A stretch of DNA of 64,000 nucleotides from Steinernema hermaphroditum (GCA_030435675.1 CM059622.1:10106001-10170000), one strand, 5' to 3'; positions 1 to 11,293 are shown, counted from the first letter of the stretch. Notes: generated from the sequence alone by a model not told the origin. Program-made: numbers and translations.

Positions 1-1041
1 GAATCGTGTCGACTTTCTGTTGTAGAAGAATAGCGCCTAATCTCTTGTAAGCAATCTAAACGTTGGACACTAGAGTTTCGGCAGCAAGAAACGGTCAAAT
101 ACCTGAATATTGAGATGCTGGAAGCGTTCGTCCATGCAGTGCACTGCAATTCCCGTCGGTTTGTGTGTCACACGGACAGCTGTCGACCGTTTGTTCACGT
201 TCTGTCCCCCAGGACCCGACGCCCTCATCGCTTCTATTGTACAGTCCGTGGAATTGATCACGACCGAAACCTACACTAACAACATGTACAACAGGAAACG
301 AAGAGGGAACATACGTCTTCCGGTTCGGGTAGAACTGCGACGCTCGCGGTGCTCGTGTGCATCCTTGACTTATCGGTGACCGGAATCCTCTGCACCCGAT
401 GCACTCCCGCTTCGAAGCGTAGCGCTCGGTAGGCTCCTTCACCTTGGACGGAGATCAATGCGCTCCTGAGACCTCTGAGAGCTGCGGTTTCCATCTGCAA
501 CTGGGTCCAGGTCCAGCCTCTTCTCTCGGCGAACTTCCGATACATCTCCATCAGCTCTCCGGCGAACAGCATCGCTTCGGTTCCTCCAGCACCACTGAAA
601 CGAAGAACTGAGTCATGATGAGAGAGGAAGCGTTTACCTGGTAAATTCTATCTGACACTTGGAGAGCACATCGATCTCCGTGAGGGGAACGATCGCCGCG
701 GCAGCGGAAGAGGCACACTCGTCGATCTCCGACTCGATCGCCTCTTTGTCCGCCTCGATGAGCGCCTTCAGCTCTCTGTCGCTGCCGTTCTCCTCGGACA
801 TCTTCTGTAGCTGACTCAGCTCGCCCATCTTCGCGTGGAACGTCCCGTACTTTTCGACTACCTCCTGCCAGTAGCTGATCTCCTTGCCCGAGGAAACGGC
901 GCCAGTCGTGGCGCCCGTTTTCGTGTCCAGCAGCCGCCCTCGCGTCACATTGAAAAACTTCTCTGCTTGTGGCGTCGTCAAAAGTTCCTTGTATGCTGAA
1001 GAAAACCTTCGCGCACTCCGAATCGCCGAATTCACGAGCAT
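1..1041 (-). CDS. MTRF1L: Mitochondrial peptide chain release factor 1 (class I RF), 3' end beyond the window
   Basis: Releases finished peptides from mitochondrial ribosomes at UAA/UAG stops. The model has exons 1041-638, 594-315, 270-103 and 43-1 with introns of 43, 44 and 59 nt, and phases agree throughout. The first three exons encode exactly 284 codons. The N-terminus (MLVNSAIRSARRFSS) is basic and Ser-rich, like a mitochondrial presequence. A helical region follows, then GAGGTEA, then a PVT tripeptide in the HRVQRIPVTDK stretch at the place of the RF1 PxT stop-codon reader, and the catalytic loop SGPGGQNVNK with the universal GGQ. The last splice acceptor (44-45) was chosen because it continues with ...AILLQQ, as in the family; an alternative acceptor six bases downstream gives a poorer frame. 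It is the last gene of a same-strand trio with MTHFS and GTPBP3. The split between MTRF1 and MTRF1L types was not resolved; the PxT form favours the canonical L type. Confidence 0.93.
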
Positions 1042-1451
1042 CGGAGCTGTCGGAAGTGAGCCCTCTGTTTCGCAGAATTTACTGGGAAGGCGGTTGGAAA
1101 TATCTGACGTTCGGTCTTAGCTCGAGAAGCTTCCACAACACGGACGGACGATTTTGCTCAAACACCAGGGTGCCGGAAGTGCTAAAGGTGAACGATTTAA
1201 CCAGTACAATCTTCAGAGTGGAAATTGTGTTCCTCTTGTTCGGTCCTCTTGGATCAGTGGCGACTTCGCTGCTCCTTCTTCAGGGAGTTCTGAGGGACGT
1301 ACTCCTACATCCTCAGCCTTTACTATGGACATGAAGGGGTTACGAGCAACTCGGACTTTATATAACTCGTATTCAGCTACACACTACAGTAGACATACGT
1401 CAGTGACTTCAAATGGCACAACCCATAGCACTTTCTTTCGTCTTCGTCCCC
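1042..1451. other. Spacer between MTRF1L start and MTHFS stop
   Basis: This 410-bp stretch lies within the minus-strand trio. It should contain the MTHFS 3' UTR and the leader of the release factor. On the minus strand an acceptor-like CCGACAG ends 5 nt before the MTRF1L ATG. Plus-strand frames are open for about 120 codons (1154-1528) but match nothing I recognise and run into MTHFS coding sequence antisense, so no gene is called. Confidence 0.5.
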
Positions 1452-2138
1452 TCAGTGAGCCCTGTAGACGTCGTCGAGCTGCACGTCGTGGGGCTCAACG
1501 GGGACCTCATCGACCATCTGGGCGTTGAGGGCCAGGGCAACGGTTCTGGGAAGCGCCCCGAAGAGCGCTTCGTGTTCGTGGAGGAATCTGTCGTAAAAGC
1601 CCTTGCCGTGTCCCAGACGAAGGCCCACATTCGTGAAGGCGACCCCGGGCATAATGACGACGTCGAGGGGGCCGGTCTCCTTGTAGCAAGGGGGTGAGAG
1701 GTCAGGATGGTGCTGCCGGATGCCCCAGAGCGCTGTGTCCAGCTTCTCGAAATCGTCCTTGCTCTGCAGTCGCAGCATCTCCATCAGCTTCTGTCCCCTC
1801 TTGAAACGAGGAATGAACACCTGAAGGCTCCAGTGGAGGGACGGTGCTCTGGAAGCGGCGACTCACGTCTTTCTGCAGCTCGAGCGCCTTCAAAATGATG
1901 GCATCCGTCTCGATCTCACCCATCGTGTTGACGAAGACCGAGATGCGCTGGGACTTGCGGAACCAGTCCGACTCGAGCACCTAAAAGCGGGTAGAACGGG
2001 ACCCTCCAGGAGGAGTACCTTGGTGGTGACGGCGTTCGTCTCCTTTTCGATCGTCTCTGCATCCACCGACTCCAGCAGCTTCGCGATCGCTTTCCGGAGA
2101 TCCTTTTTCGCCATCACGATCTCTTCAGTGGTGGACAT
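1452..2138 (-). CDS. MTHFS: 5-formyltetrahydrofolate cyclo-ligase (methenyltetrahydrofolate synthetase)
   Basis: Converts 5-formyl-THF plus ATP to 5,10-methenyl-THF, returning stored folate to one-carbon metabolism. Exons are 2138-2019, 1980-1867 and 1820-1452, with introns of 38 and 46 nt, all phase 0, giving 200 aa; the human protein is about the same length. Family hallmarks seen are the N-terminal K(K)DLRKAI helix, SQRISVFVNTMGEIET, the VFIPRFK segment, and the C-terminal MPGVAFTNVGLRLGHGKGFYDR loop, which carries the nucleotide-binding GxGxGxYD-type motif. The start was chosen at the first ATG, ten bases after a TTCCAG acceptor. The gene lies 97 bp downstream of the GTPBP3 stop on the same strand, an operon-like gap. 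Confidence 0.95.
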
Positions 2139-2233
2139 TAAAAACGTTCTGGAAGCCCATGAAACCCAAAGTACAAACTCGAATGGAACGCGAGCATAAG
2201 AAAAACCCCACGACCCCATCCACGATTTATACT

Positions 2234-3835
2234 TTACTTTCCGATACAGAACTGCGAGAATATGGAGTCGAGAATCTGCTCGTTGACTATAGCCCCCGCT
2301 ACCTCCCCTATCAGATCTGCGCAGTTGCGGAGGTGCTGGGCGGCGATGGCGCCGTCGTCGGCGAATTCGAACTCCTCCAACTCTTCGGTAGCCTCGTCGA
2401 TCAGCTGAATTTGCCTGAACCGACTGAGGACGACGCCGTCGGCCGAAGACTCCTCCCCCGCGAGGTCTCCGAGCGTCTTCGACATCGATTCCACGAGAAA
2501 AGAGACCCCCGAGTCCGTCTTGCAAGAAGTCCGCACCACGGAAAAGTCGGAATATCTGAAAGGAGTCCTTGGTTCTACTGGGGAAACGTCGGGTTACGGT
2601 ACTTATTGTCCAGGACGAGATCTCCTTCGTTTCCCTTCCAGAGGTCCGCCTTGTTTAGCACTACCGTAACCGCAGTCGAGGCATTTAGCTCGCCTATCTG
2701 CTTCAGAAGGTATTCAACTTCGTTGTTCAGAGTCCCACAGCGACTCAGATCGACCACAAGAAGCACCACATTAGCCTCCTGAGCCCTTCTGATCGATCTT
2801 CGGATGCCTTCGGTCTCAAGTTCGCAGTCCGATTCCCGGATCCCAGCGGTGTCGGTAACGACCACGGGTAGCGCGTTCAGCTGGATGCGCGCCTCGAGGC
2901 TGTCACGAGTCGTCCCCGAGATGCTGGACACTATCGCCACCTCTCTCTCGGCTGCAGAACGGGTCGTGAACGGAGCTTCTGCGCACAGGACCTACCGAGT
3001 TTGTTAATGAGGCTGCTCTTCCCGACGTTCGTTCTCCCGACGAGCGCCACTCGCGCGCCCTCCTTGATGAGGCACCCCTTTCGGGCGCTTTCCCGCATTG
3101 CCTTCAGCGCCTGGAGGATCTCCCGCACCGCCGCGTCGTGCTCCGAGCGATCGAGTTCGACGTCGTCGGCGAAGTCGATCGCCGCCTCGAAGCGCGCCAT
3201 CAGATGCAATAGTCGCTCCCTGAGGGGTCTCAGCAGCTTCGCGATGTTGTCCTGGGATAGAGCCAGGGCCCTCTGGCGTTCGGTCTCCGCAGAAATTAGA
3301 TCGCCGAGAGCCTCCACTTGTGAGAGGTCCATTTTTCCGTTGAAGAATGCTCTAAAACAGAGTTTCAGATGGGTGAAAGTATGGAGGCAAGTCCAGAAAA
3401 CCCTACAAGGATCTATGAGGATACAGCCATGCTCCCTACTGACCGTTTTGTGAACTCGCCGGCTTTTGCGCTGTCGACGTTTGGCATCTTCTTCAGCGCC
3501 TCCATCACCGCGTTCACCACCGCTCGGCCTCCATGAACATAGAATTCTACCGTATCCTCGCCGGTGAAGGTGTGAGGTCCGGGCATGTACACAGCCATCG
3601 ACCGGTCCAGGAGGCGACTAGAGGAGTCGAAGAGGGGGGCGTAGAAGAGTTCTCGGGGTCGGAACCTCGACTTCTTCGTCAGCCGTTTCAGGCAGTTCTT
3701 ACTTTCAGAGCCTAAAGAAGGGGTGGGAGCCTTGGCCAAAGTCGTCGAACCTGAGAGGCGAATGACGGCGATCGCCGAAGGCGGACTTCCGGAGCTCAGG
3801 GCGAAGATCGTCTTCGAGAGCGCCCGTGTCGTCAT
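2234..3835 (-). CDS. GTPBP3: tRNA modification GTPase GTPBP3 (MnmE/TrmE family), mitochondrial
   Basis: With MTO1 it makes the taurinomethyl-uridine modification at the wobble base of mitochondrial tRNAs. Exons are 3835-3444, 3351-2996, 2951-2603 and 2555-2234; introns are 92, 44 and 47 nt; phases agree and give 472 aa. Domains in order are the TrmE N-domain (TIFALSSG near the start, GEDTVEFYVHGG, AGEFTKR), a helical domain, and an inserted G domain with G1 GRTNVGKSS (about residue 235), G2 GTTRD, G3 DTAG and G4 NKAD. The protein ends with the diagnostic CIGK. An upstream frame continues 37 codons but lacks an ATG, so the start is ATG 3835, four bases after TTCTTAG. It would be the first gene of a three-gene cluster. 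Confidence 0.96.
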
Positions 3836-4046
3836 CGCACTAAGAACAAAGTCCAGGATCGCAAAGAATAGCAGCAACGTCCGATTGTAGGTAAGGAAAT
3901 AGCAGAAAAGCCATGCGGACAACAGACGAAGCGAAGAGTTTAACACCTTTATAGCGTCTTTGTAGATAAGTTACCACATATCGGATAATCTATGGTTTTG
4001 CGCTTTTCTATGTACATGGAAATTTAATATATACAAGCCCAGTGTG

Positions 4047-4746
4047 TCAAGAAAGAGGGGAAAGATAGTTCTCCGCAAGGACGTAGCGCTTGAGGTTCGG
4101 AGGCAGGGGAAGTGAGTCCACCTTCCGCTCGACGCCGACGTCGAGGCGCTCGCGGATCGAGTGGCGACAGAGATTCTGGAGACTGGGCACAAAGAGCTTT
4201 CTGCTTAGGGGCGTCTTGAGGTCCAGCCTCTCCAAATGGTCGATCTGGGGCCCCGCGTGGGACATCATGGCTAGCTGCTGCTGCCCGAGAGCGAGGATCT
4301 TCTCGACGAACTCGGGGAGCGTCGAGGCGCGTACCAGGGACGTCGGCCCCCCGAGACAGTACTCGCCGTGATGCCGCGCCACCCGGCTGTGGGCACAGCG
4401 CCCCTTCTCGACACGATAGGAGATGGAGAAGATGTAGCGGTCGCTTAGGGAGTCGCGCACGAAGAAGGTGCCCGGGGGCTGCTTCCGGAGGATGCGCTCC
4501 GCCTCGCGGGCGGACAGCGAACCCCAATACCAAGGACACTGCAAGGAAACGATCACCTGACTGTTTACTGCCGTGCCTTCTCTGTCGCCGAGTCGTCGAG
4601 CGACGACCGGAGAACGGAGGGAGCACCGAGCGGAGATCACGCACCTTCTTCAGCTGCGATAACTCCGCCGAAAACGAGTCCCGGAGGGCGGAGGCGGGCG
4701 AGAGGGACGACGTTGACGGACCGTCAATAGCGGCGGCTACCGACAT
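4047..4746 (-). CDS. Small SOCS protein (SH2 + SOCS box, CIS/SOCS1-3 size class)
   Basis: Predicted cytoplasmic adaptor that binds phosphotyrosine and recruits Elongin B/C-Cullin5 ubiquitin ligase to dampen receptor signalling. Exons are 4746-4645 (34 codons) and 4538-4047, with a 106-nt intron; total 197 aa. Visible motifs are [15 protein letters not shown], which opens the SH2 domain (about residue 37), the FFVRDS strand with the phosphotyrosine-binding Arg, and a SOCS box with [10 protein letters not shown] followed by [11 protein letters not shown]. No kinase-inhibitory region of the SOCS1/3 type is obvious in the short N-terminus. A TTTTCAG acceptor lies 13 nt before the ATG. Which SOCS subfamily it belongs to was not settled; SOCS2/CISH-like is the nearest guess. 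Confidence 0.9.
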
Positions 4747-4946
4747 CCGCGTGGATCCTCTGAAAAGCAGCGGGAGGGATTTCGTGCATAGGACACTACC
4801 TTTGAAATACAATTCCTGGAGATCTACCGTACTCAAAGACACAGAAACAGAAGAGAAGAACAACTTTATACCTTCATTGGGAGTGCATATAGAAGAAAAG
4901 GACAAATATGCTAGGAACCGATTATCGTAGAACGACAGTAAAGAAC

Positions 4947-5350
4947 TTAGCCATATGCGGATTCATGCTGCCATCTCTTAAAAGCATCTCTTGTAGATTC
5001 GTCAACACGTCCACCCCGAGCTGCCCGGAGAACATTGTTGTTGGTGTTATCGGCTATTGGAAGCTGCTTCATGGAGGCCGAGGCGCGCTTCTCGGAGGGA
5101 ATGCAGATGACCATGGGACCGAAGAAGAAATGAACGTGGTGTGGTCGATCCAGGTGAGTTCGTCCTTGTAGTGAAGACTGTACACTTCCTCGACATCCAC
5201 CAGAAGTTGCGCCGAGAAGAGACGGGCGATGAGGTTTTGCTCGCATTGGATCTGGTCGCATTTCAGGGGGAACTTTCTGTTCTCGCTGGCATGAAGCAGT
5301 GTGTGGGAGGTGTTCCATAGGAAATTGGTGACCTCGTCTCACTGGTCTCC
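4947..5350 (-). CDS. Possible unidentified gene or pseudogene, two overlapping open frames
   Basis: Two minus-strand frames look protein-like but do not join cleanly. One runs about 5340-5090 and includes HTLLHASENRKFPLKCDQIQ and RLFSAQLLVDVEEVYSLHYK. The other runs about 5130-4947 to a TAA and includes HFFFGPMVICIPSEK and RGGRVDESTRDAFKRW. A 95-nt intron starting after VDVEE could connect the first to the end of the second in phase, or the join may be a frameshift in a decayed copy. No ATG was found for the first frame. The plus strand is also open here. I do not recognise the protein. Confidence 0.25.
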
Positions 5351-5422
5351 CCAAGAAGTGGTTTTCGGTTAACTACGAAGCAGTTCGTCTGCACATCTCT
5401 TTTTTCGCCTTTACACCTAAAG

Positions 5423-6066
5423 ATGGCACAACTTCTAAAGAACCTACTCTCGGAATGCGACTCAGAAAAAGGACTTGCAGACAATGGAGGCGACATCCAT
5501 TTGGAAGCTGACTCTGTAGCTCTACACTCTCTAAAGTATCTTCGATGGTTTCTGAATCCCTGCGACATCCATCACGTCGGTCTTCACGAGTCACTTCGGC
5601 TCACTGGCCGATCCACATAGTCGACGAAGCGCTCCTCTTCTTGGCCACGGGTTTCCATTTCTGTTCGTCTTGATCTGCAACGCGGTGGGTGGTCGCCGAG
5701 GACGGACAGTGTTGCGCGGGAAGCGAAGGGGAAGTGGGTGCGCTGCGATACGACGTTGAGGGCCACTAGAGAAATGGCAAACGTGAATTCGAATTTGAAT
5801 TGGCCGACGGGTTCGTAAAGGCGATTCTACGGGATTCTCCTTCAGGGCTTCAAAAGGAGCTCCTGCGACGAGGCCGTCTTCAAACCAAAAAGAGTAGACC
5901 GAAGTAAAAAGACGACAGGAAGATTTCCGGTGTTTCAGATCCATCGTATACCTTCCTACACTCTGCAGCTTCGGCATTTCTGGAAATCGATGGCAAAAAC
6001 GATGTCGATGGCAAAGAAGAACCGGTACATGACCTTGTCACTTGTCTTATGAGTTCTCTGGAATGA
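5423..6066 (+). CDS. Unidentified gene, last two exons supported, first exon tentative
   Basis: The last two exons, 5770-5893 and 5939-6066, are joined by a 45-nt intron (GTAGAC...TTTCAG) with matching phase. They encode a run containing EFEFELADGFVKAILRDSP, then FLHSAASAFLEIDGKNDVDG, ending LMSSLE-stop. A plausible first exon begins at ATG 5423, directly after a CACCTAAAG acceptor (MAQLLKNLLSECDSEKGL...), and could be spliced at about 5572 in phase 0, but the interval 5573-5769 may hide another exon. No known domain was recognised. Small acidic patches and no membrane segment are seen. The model is incomplete. Confidence 0.35.
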
Positions 6067-6343
6067 TTCACTAGGCCTCGGGCTTAGTGCTGTTCATTGC
6101 CTACTTTGGTCTTCAAAAGATTCAGAACATAGCTAAAAAGGGCCATTCTCTCGGCAGTCTTCGGCCGATCAGGGAGAGAAGGGATATCACGCAGCGATTT
6201 GCCTGAACTCCCGACGAGTCGCGGTGTGAACGGAGGGGAGGTCACGCCGCGGTGACTCTTTTGAAATCGCTCCGTTTTCGCCGCCTTCTGCTGCGCGGAC
6301 TCCGAATCACCTTTCTCAAGAAGACCGTTTCAGGTGTGCCACC

Positions 6344-7701
6344 ATGGACTCGTACGACGTCATCGCGAACCAGCCGGTGGTGATAGATAACGGCTCCGGG
6401 GTGATCAAAGCCGGCTTCGCGGGCGAACAGCAGCCAAAGTGCCGTTTCGCGAATCTTGTCGGCAGGCCGAAGCACACGCGAGTGATGGCCGGGGCCCTCG
6501 AAGGCGACGTCTTCATCGGTAGGCCAGTGGCGTTCGAATCGCCGCCAGAAATGCATCCTTTTAGGTCCGAAGGCCGACGAGCATCGCGGACTGCTCTCGC
6601 TGAAGTACCCCATGGAGCACGGAATCGTGACCGACTGGAACGACATGGAGAAGGTGTGGTCATACGTCTATGGAAGTGACCAACTGAATGTAAGTAGTAG
6701 TTAGCTGGCATGCAGTTTGGCAGGAATCGGTTTAGATTACTCCCGAGGAGCATCCTGTCCTTCTAACCGAAGCTCCTCTGAACCCCGCCAAGAACCGCGA
6801 AAAAGCAGCCGAAATCTTCTTCGAAACCTTCGGAGCGCCGGCTCTTCACATTCAGATGCAAGCTGTGCTGAGCCTCTATTCCACGGGTAGAACCACTGGA
6901 GTTGTGCTGGACTCTGGTGACGGAGTTTCTCATGTTGTGCCGATCTACGAAGGTTTCGCCATTCGACCCGGGTTTGTACTGGTGCCCCGGTTAGAGTCAA
7001 TACCATCGTTCTTTAAGAATCCAGAGAATTGATGTCGCCGGGAGAGATGTCACCAGATACTTGCGTCTTCTGCTCCGCAAAGAAGGACACACCTTCCACC
7101 GCACTTCTGAATTCGAAATCGTGCGTGAGATGAAGGAACAGCTCTGCTATCTGGCTCTCAATTACATGAAGGATGAGGGTTCCGACAGCGAGAAGGTAAC
7201 AGAGATCAGCACCTTGCCCGGTTTCATTGCTTGGTTTCAGGCAACCTACAAGTTACCCGACGGGTCAGTAATTGACGTTGGGGCTGCTAGATACCGTGCG
7301 CCTGAAGTTCTCTTCCGGCCGGAACTCATCGGAGAGGAGTGGACAGGCATTCCACAATGCATTCACAACTCCATCCTGGTAGGATTGGCTTTATTAGCGT
7401 TGTACCTTCAGTGTTCCTTCAGAAATGCGACTTCGATCTGCGGAAAACACTGTACAGTAACATTGTGCTCAGCGGTGGCTCCACGCTCTATCCCGGATTT
7501 GGCGATCGCTTGCTTGCGGAAGTGAAGAGGCTCGCGCCACGGGACACAAAGATCCGCATTTCGGCGCCACAGGAACGAGTGTACTCCACGTGGATCGGAG
7601 GGTCAATCCTCGCCAGTTTGGACACGTTCCGCAAGATCTGGGTGAGCAAGAAGGAATGGGACGATGAGGGAAAGAAGGTCATCCATCGCAAGACATTTTA
7701 A
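6344..7701 (+). CDS. ACTR1: Actin-related protein 1 (centractin), dynactin filament subunit
   Basis: Forms the short actin-like filament of dynactin, the cofactor of cytoplasmic dynein. Six exons (6344-6518, 6565-6689, 6736-6971, 7018-7195, 7241-7378, 7423-7701) are separated by introns of 44-46 nt; the model gives exactly 376 aa, the length of human ACTR1A. The N-terminus [19 protein letters not shown] is almost identical to vertebrate Arp1 and starts the actin ATP-binding phosphate-1 loop. VVLDSGDGV is the second phosphate loop, and the protein ends in IHRKTF as in Arp1 rather than the actin KCF. The start has a strong CCACCATGG context, ten bases after GTTTCAG. Confidence 0.98.
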
Positions 7702-9116
7702 TATTGTTTGTGTTGTTTTGACAATGAGAATTCAGATCTTAAAGTGGATTCTAAACCGCGGGTCTGTGTTTCCTTGAGCTTCTGTTCAGATCCCAGTTCC
7801 ATATTTATTTCCAAATCTCCCAAGTTTCACTGAGATAGGTCCCTTTTGTATAACTTCTCTTGTATGTTATGTGCTTGATGTCGGGATCGCAGACGCTTTC
7901 TTGTTTTGTGATCGATAATAATTTATTCGCCCCTCACACCTTGATCCGTTAATGGTCGATATAACCATGGTAATGACGATTACGTGCTCGTTGTTTTCAG
8001 CTGCCTCTGTTGTGATGGGCTCTTGAGAAGCGTATGTATAATTGTAATTTGCATATTTTGGGAACAGCGATACGACGGAGAATAATTGAAACCCATAATG
8101 AAGTTTGCCGCTTTTCGTTTCGTCTATGTAAATGAGAGACGGTAGTGCCTTTACTAGTTGGGGGCGGCTGGTGTTCGCTCTGGTTCTCCTTCGGGCGGGC
8201 AGAACGGGCAGCTGGTGTATGGTAGGGCTGCGCGGAAGGCGGCCGTTTACACATGTCTTGAGTAAGCGTGTCGCCGGCCACCGTTTGCCCGCCGGTTGCT
8301 GTAACTGTCGCAGTCGAGGGGCAGACGCTGACCACATGGTGTCTCTGATGCCCATCATCCCCTCCGTAACCCCTATTTTGGCTCTGTTCCTAATGACCCC
8401 CTGAAGGTTACGGTAGGAGGCCTTGCCGCGCGGATCATTACCGAAACTTGTGCGTAAGTGACGCTTTCCATTTTAGGAAATGACGTTGCAGTTCTTTTAA
8501 TTCCCTCTCGCGTGACGAGGAATAATCTTTGATGCTCCAAATCTTGCTCTCTGTTACCCGGTGGGGTTATGCTGGCGCCAACCTTATTGTATTGCGCTTA
8601 CGGTATCTCTGCTGAGCTTGTGACTGTCTTCACCGTTGTGTGATTAGGCAACGAAGCCGTTGGTGTTAATAGCGTCCCTTGCGATCGATTGGTCGCGTCG
8701 GCGGTGAGCGAATCTATCGTTGTCGAGAGCGCGGCTGCGACGGCAGTCGCGTGTGAGCGTCACAGGGCGCGACCCCTCAGAAGGCAGAGAACAGGCTCGC
8801 TGTTTGCAAACGACCAGCTGGCGCTTGGACGAGAGCACCGATCTCCGGGCGGCTCGTAGACGCCGTCTGCGTGACCGTATCACACAGCGTTTTTGTCTCG
8901 GGTCAGTTATCTGCAACGTCGCAATCGCCCGCGGCTCACTTGTAAGCGCACGGTCCGCGTGTGCTCGTTCTTTGCTGCTGTGTTAATTAATCTCGACGCG
9001 CTGCTAATCGACGCACTTATTCAGGAGGTGTTTGGATATTATCGATCTCTCCTCCCGCTGCTTCGCCGAGATCGAGGACTTCTTCTGGGTGTGCCATTAA
9101 TTGACCGCGCTCGAAT
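7702..9116. other. Intergenic region between ACTR1 and ARNT
   Basis: About 1.4 kb holding the ACTR1 3' UTR (an AT-rich AATAATTTATT patch near 7917) and probably the ARNT promoter and 5' UTR. No open frame here has splice support or recognisable protein sequence. Confidence 0.5.
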
Positions 9117-11171
9117 ATGGCGTCGTCGGGCACCAACGGCGATCTGGGGCCCACTTCGTCCGTCTACATGGATCAGTGGCAGTCGCATGTGCCCACTTCG
9201 CTCCATCAAATGAACAGGTTTGCTCTTTGGGTCTTTTCTGACAGTCTTCGTGGAAACGCGTTTTTGCTTCTTTTCGATCGAATTTCTACGAACTTATGGC
9301 GTTGCGCCTTCGATTGCGCAACCTGAGCGAGCGCCGCGATCGTCGTTCACTTCCGCTTGCATTCTCTCATCAAAAGTTTGCATCACGGACCTGCGCCGGT
9401 CAGAGATTCGACAAACAAAAATTCTGTGACGCAAAGCAAACAATTCCTTTCGCGCAGCCGCCGGTCAACTCTGTCCGTGCTCGACTAAACAACTCCTTTC
9501 GAACCAGATTGGGTACGGATTTGCCGAGTTCGTAAATCCCAGAACGAATTAAGCACTTGTTTGTTGGCATGCGAATCTAAACATCAACATTCCAGTGACG
9601 ATGATGATTTGCTTGGAGCCTCTATGAGTAAATATGCCCGCATGGATGGGCTGGACCCAGCGATTGTGGGTGCCGGAGTCGGACCTGCTGGAGGCGTACC
9701 GTTGGGCGGAATGGCAAGTGTTTCCGGCTTGGACGATGGATCGATTGGGATAAGTGACAATAAGGAGCGTTTCGCACGAGAAAATCACAGTGAAATTGAA
9801 CGCCGCCGGCGCAACAAAATGACTCACTACATCAACGAGCTAGCTGAAATGGTTCCCCAGTGCGCTTCCCTAGGACGGAAGCCCGACAAGCTCACGATTC
9901 TTCGGATGGCCGTGGCTCATATGCGCCAAATTCGTGGAGCAACTGCGGATCCCATGACCGTGCAACCTGGTGGCTCATACAAACCGTCTTTCCTCACTGA
10001 CCTAGAGCTCAAGCATCTAATTCTTGAAGCCGCGAACGGATTCTTGTTCGTTGTGTGCTGTGACACTGGCCGGGTGATCTTCGTTTCTGACTCGATAGCT
10101 CCCATCCTGAATTTAACACAAGTACAGTGGATTCTTGCTTGATTGCTTGTAGCTAAAATTCGTTTAGGAAGACTGGCTGAATCGGCCAATCTACGACTTG
10201 GTTCATCCAGAGGACAACGAGAAGGTCCGCGAACAGCTTTGCGGCAGTGAAGCGAGCCTTACGCGGATACTCGATTTGAAGACCGGCACTGTCAAGAAGG
10301 AGAGTGGTGCTCCTCGAGTTCATATGAGCTGTCGGAGAGGTTTTATTTGCCGCATGCGCATTGGAGCGTTGGAACCTCTAACCAGGTTATTGCTGAGTAG
10401 AAATTAACCACTTCACCTGGTGTGTTTAGGCTGCGAAACCGTCGGCCCGTCTTCACCCACAATGGACAACAGTACGTTGTTGTTCATTGCACGGGCTACA
10501 TCAAGAATGCGCCCCCAGCGGGTGTGGTGGATGCCCCAGCATCAAACTGCCTTGTCGCCATTGGCCGTCTTCAAATCGCTTCCATGCCGATTTGCAACGA
10601 TCTGGCTTCTCCGTCGACTTTTTCGGTGCGGCTGTCCGAAGAAGGCAAGATCACGTTCATCGACCAGCGTGCTGCCGATGTTCTGGGGATACCCAATGAT
10701 CCGTCGTCAAGTGGTGCCGACAGACTCCTGGGACGCTACTGGTGGCAACTCGCGGTTCCTCAAGATGAAAAACTCCTGCGGGATACGTTTGTGCAGCAAA
10801 TGCAGCAGCCTCCTCCTGGACCCCACGAAGGAATCGTGCCTTCGCACATCCAGTGTCGTCTTTACTACGGCGGAGGAACCTCAGAAGTGAATCCCGTCAC
10901 CTGCTCCATCGCCGTTCACAAGTTTTTGAATCCTTATTCCGAGCAGTTCGAGTACGTCGTGGCCACGCATCAAGTTGTCGACCAACAGCAGCCGCCACAG
11001 CAACCATCCGCTATGCCTTGGGGACAACTCGACTCGTCGTATGCACCTGCGAACAACGGCTCCATCCCAGTGACTCAATCCAACCAGTGGTATCCTGCGG
11101 GAGCTCCCTCTAGTAGCTGGAACGGCAATGACGCCAATTCTTCCAGCTATCAGCCGAACAACTTCCAGTGA
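9117..11171 (+). CDS. aha-1: ARNT / AHA-1 / Tango-type bHLH-PAS transcription factor
   Basis: Common nuclear dimer partner of HIF, AHR and SIM-type bHLH-PAS proteins. Exons are 9117-9217, 9596-10121, 10168-10385 and 10430-11171; introns are 378, 46 and 44 nt; 528 aa. The basic region [20 protein letters not shown] and the helix-loop-helix lie at about residues 91-147. PAS-A follows ([20 protein letters not shown], then GFLFVV), then a linker with [20 protein letters not shown], then PAS-B ([15 protein letters not shown] near its end). The C-terminal tail is Gln/Ser/Asn-rich, an activation-type tail. The unusually long first intron may carry regulatory sequence. The wording of the bHLH and linker matches C. 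elegans AHA-1 as I remember it more closely than fly or vertebrate ARNT. Confidence 0.97.
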
Positions 11172-11287
11172 TGCCAACACCTCGTCTTCTGCTCCATATT
11201 CGTCGTTTTTGTATTATATAATCTCTGCATTTCACTCTCCAATCCACGGCAGATTTTATGCTTACCATAGAGTTTATCATAAATTCT

Positions 11288-11293
11288 AATAAA
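11288..11293 (+). other. Poly(A) signal AATAAA of the ARNT gene
   Basis: Canonical AATAAA 117 bp after the ARNT stop, and 90 bp before the convergent MRPL43 stop. Confidence 0.6.

Noticed and set aside
1154..1528. Plus-strand open frame overlapping the MTHFS 3' end
   Set aside because: No splice-supported neighbours, no recognisable protein, and part of it is antisense to confirmed MTHFS coding sequence.
1..3835. Bacterial contamination, because release factor, cyclo-ligase and MnmE are all bacterial-type proteins
   Set aside because: All three genes are interrupted by short spliceosomal introns with consistent phase and lie next to clear animal genes; they are ordinary nuclear genes for mitochondrial or folate enzymes.
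3836..3946. N-terminal extension of GTPBP3 with hydrophobic sequence
   Set aside because: The extended frame begins at a GTG and contains no ATG; the ATG at 3835 has an adjacent acceptor and leads straight into the conserved domain.
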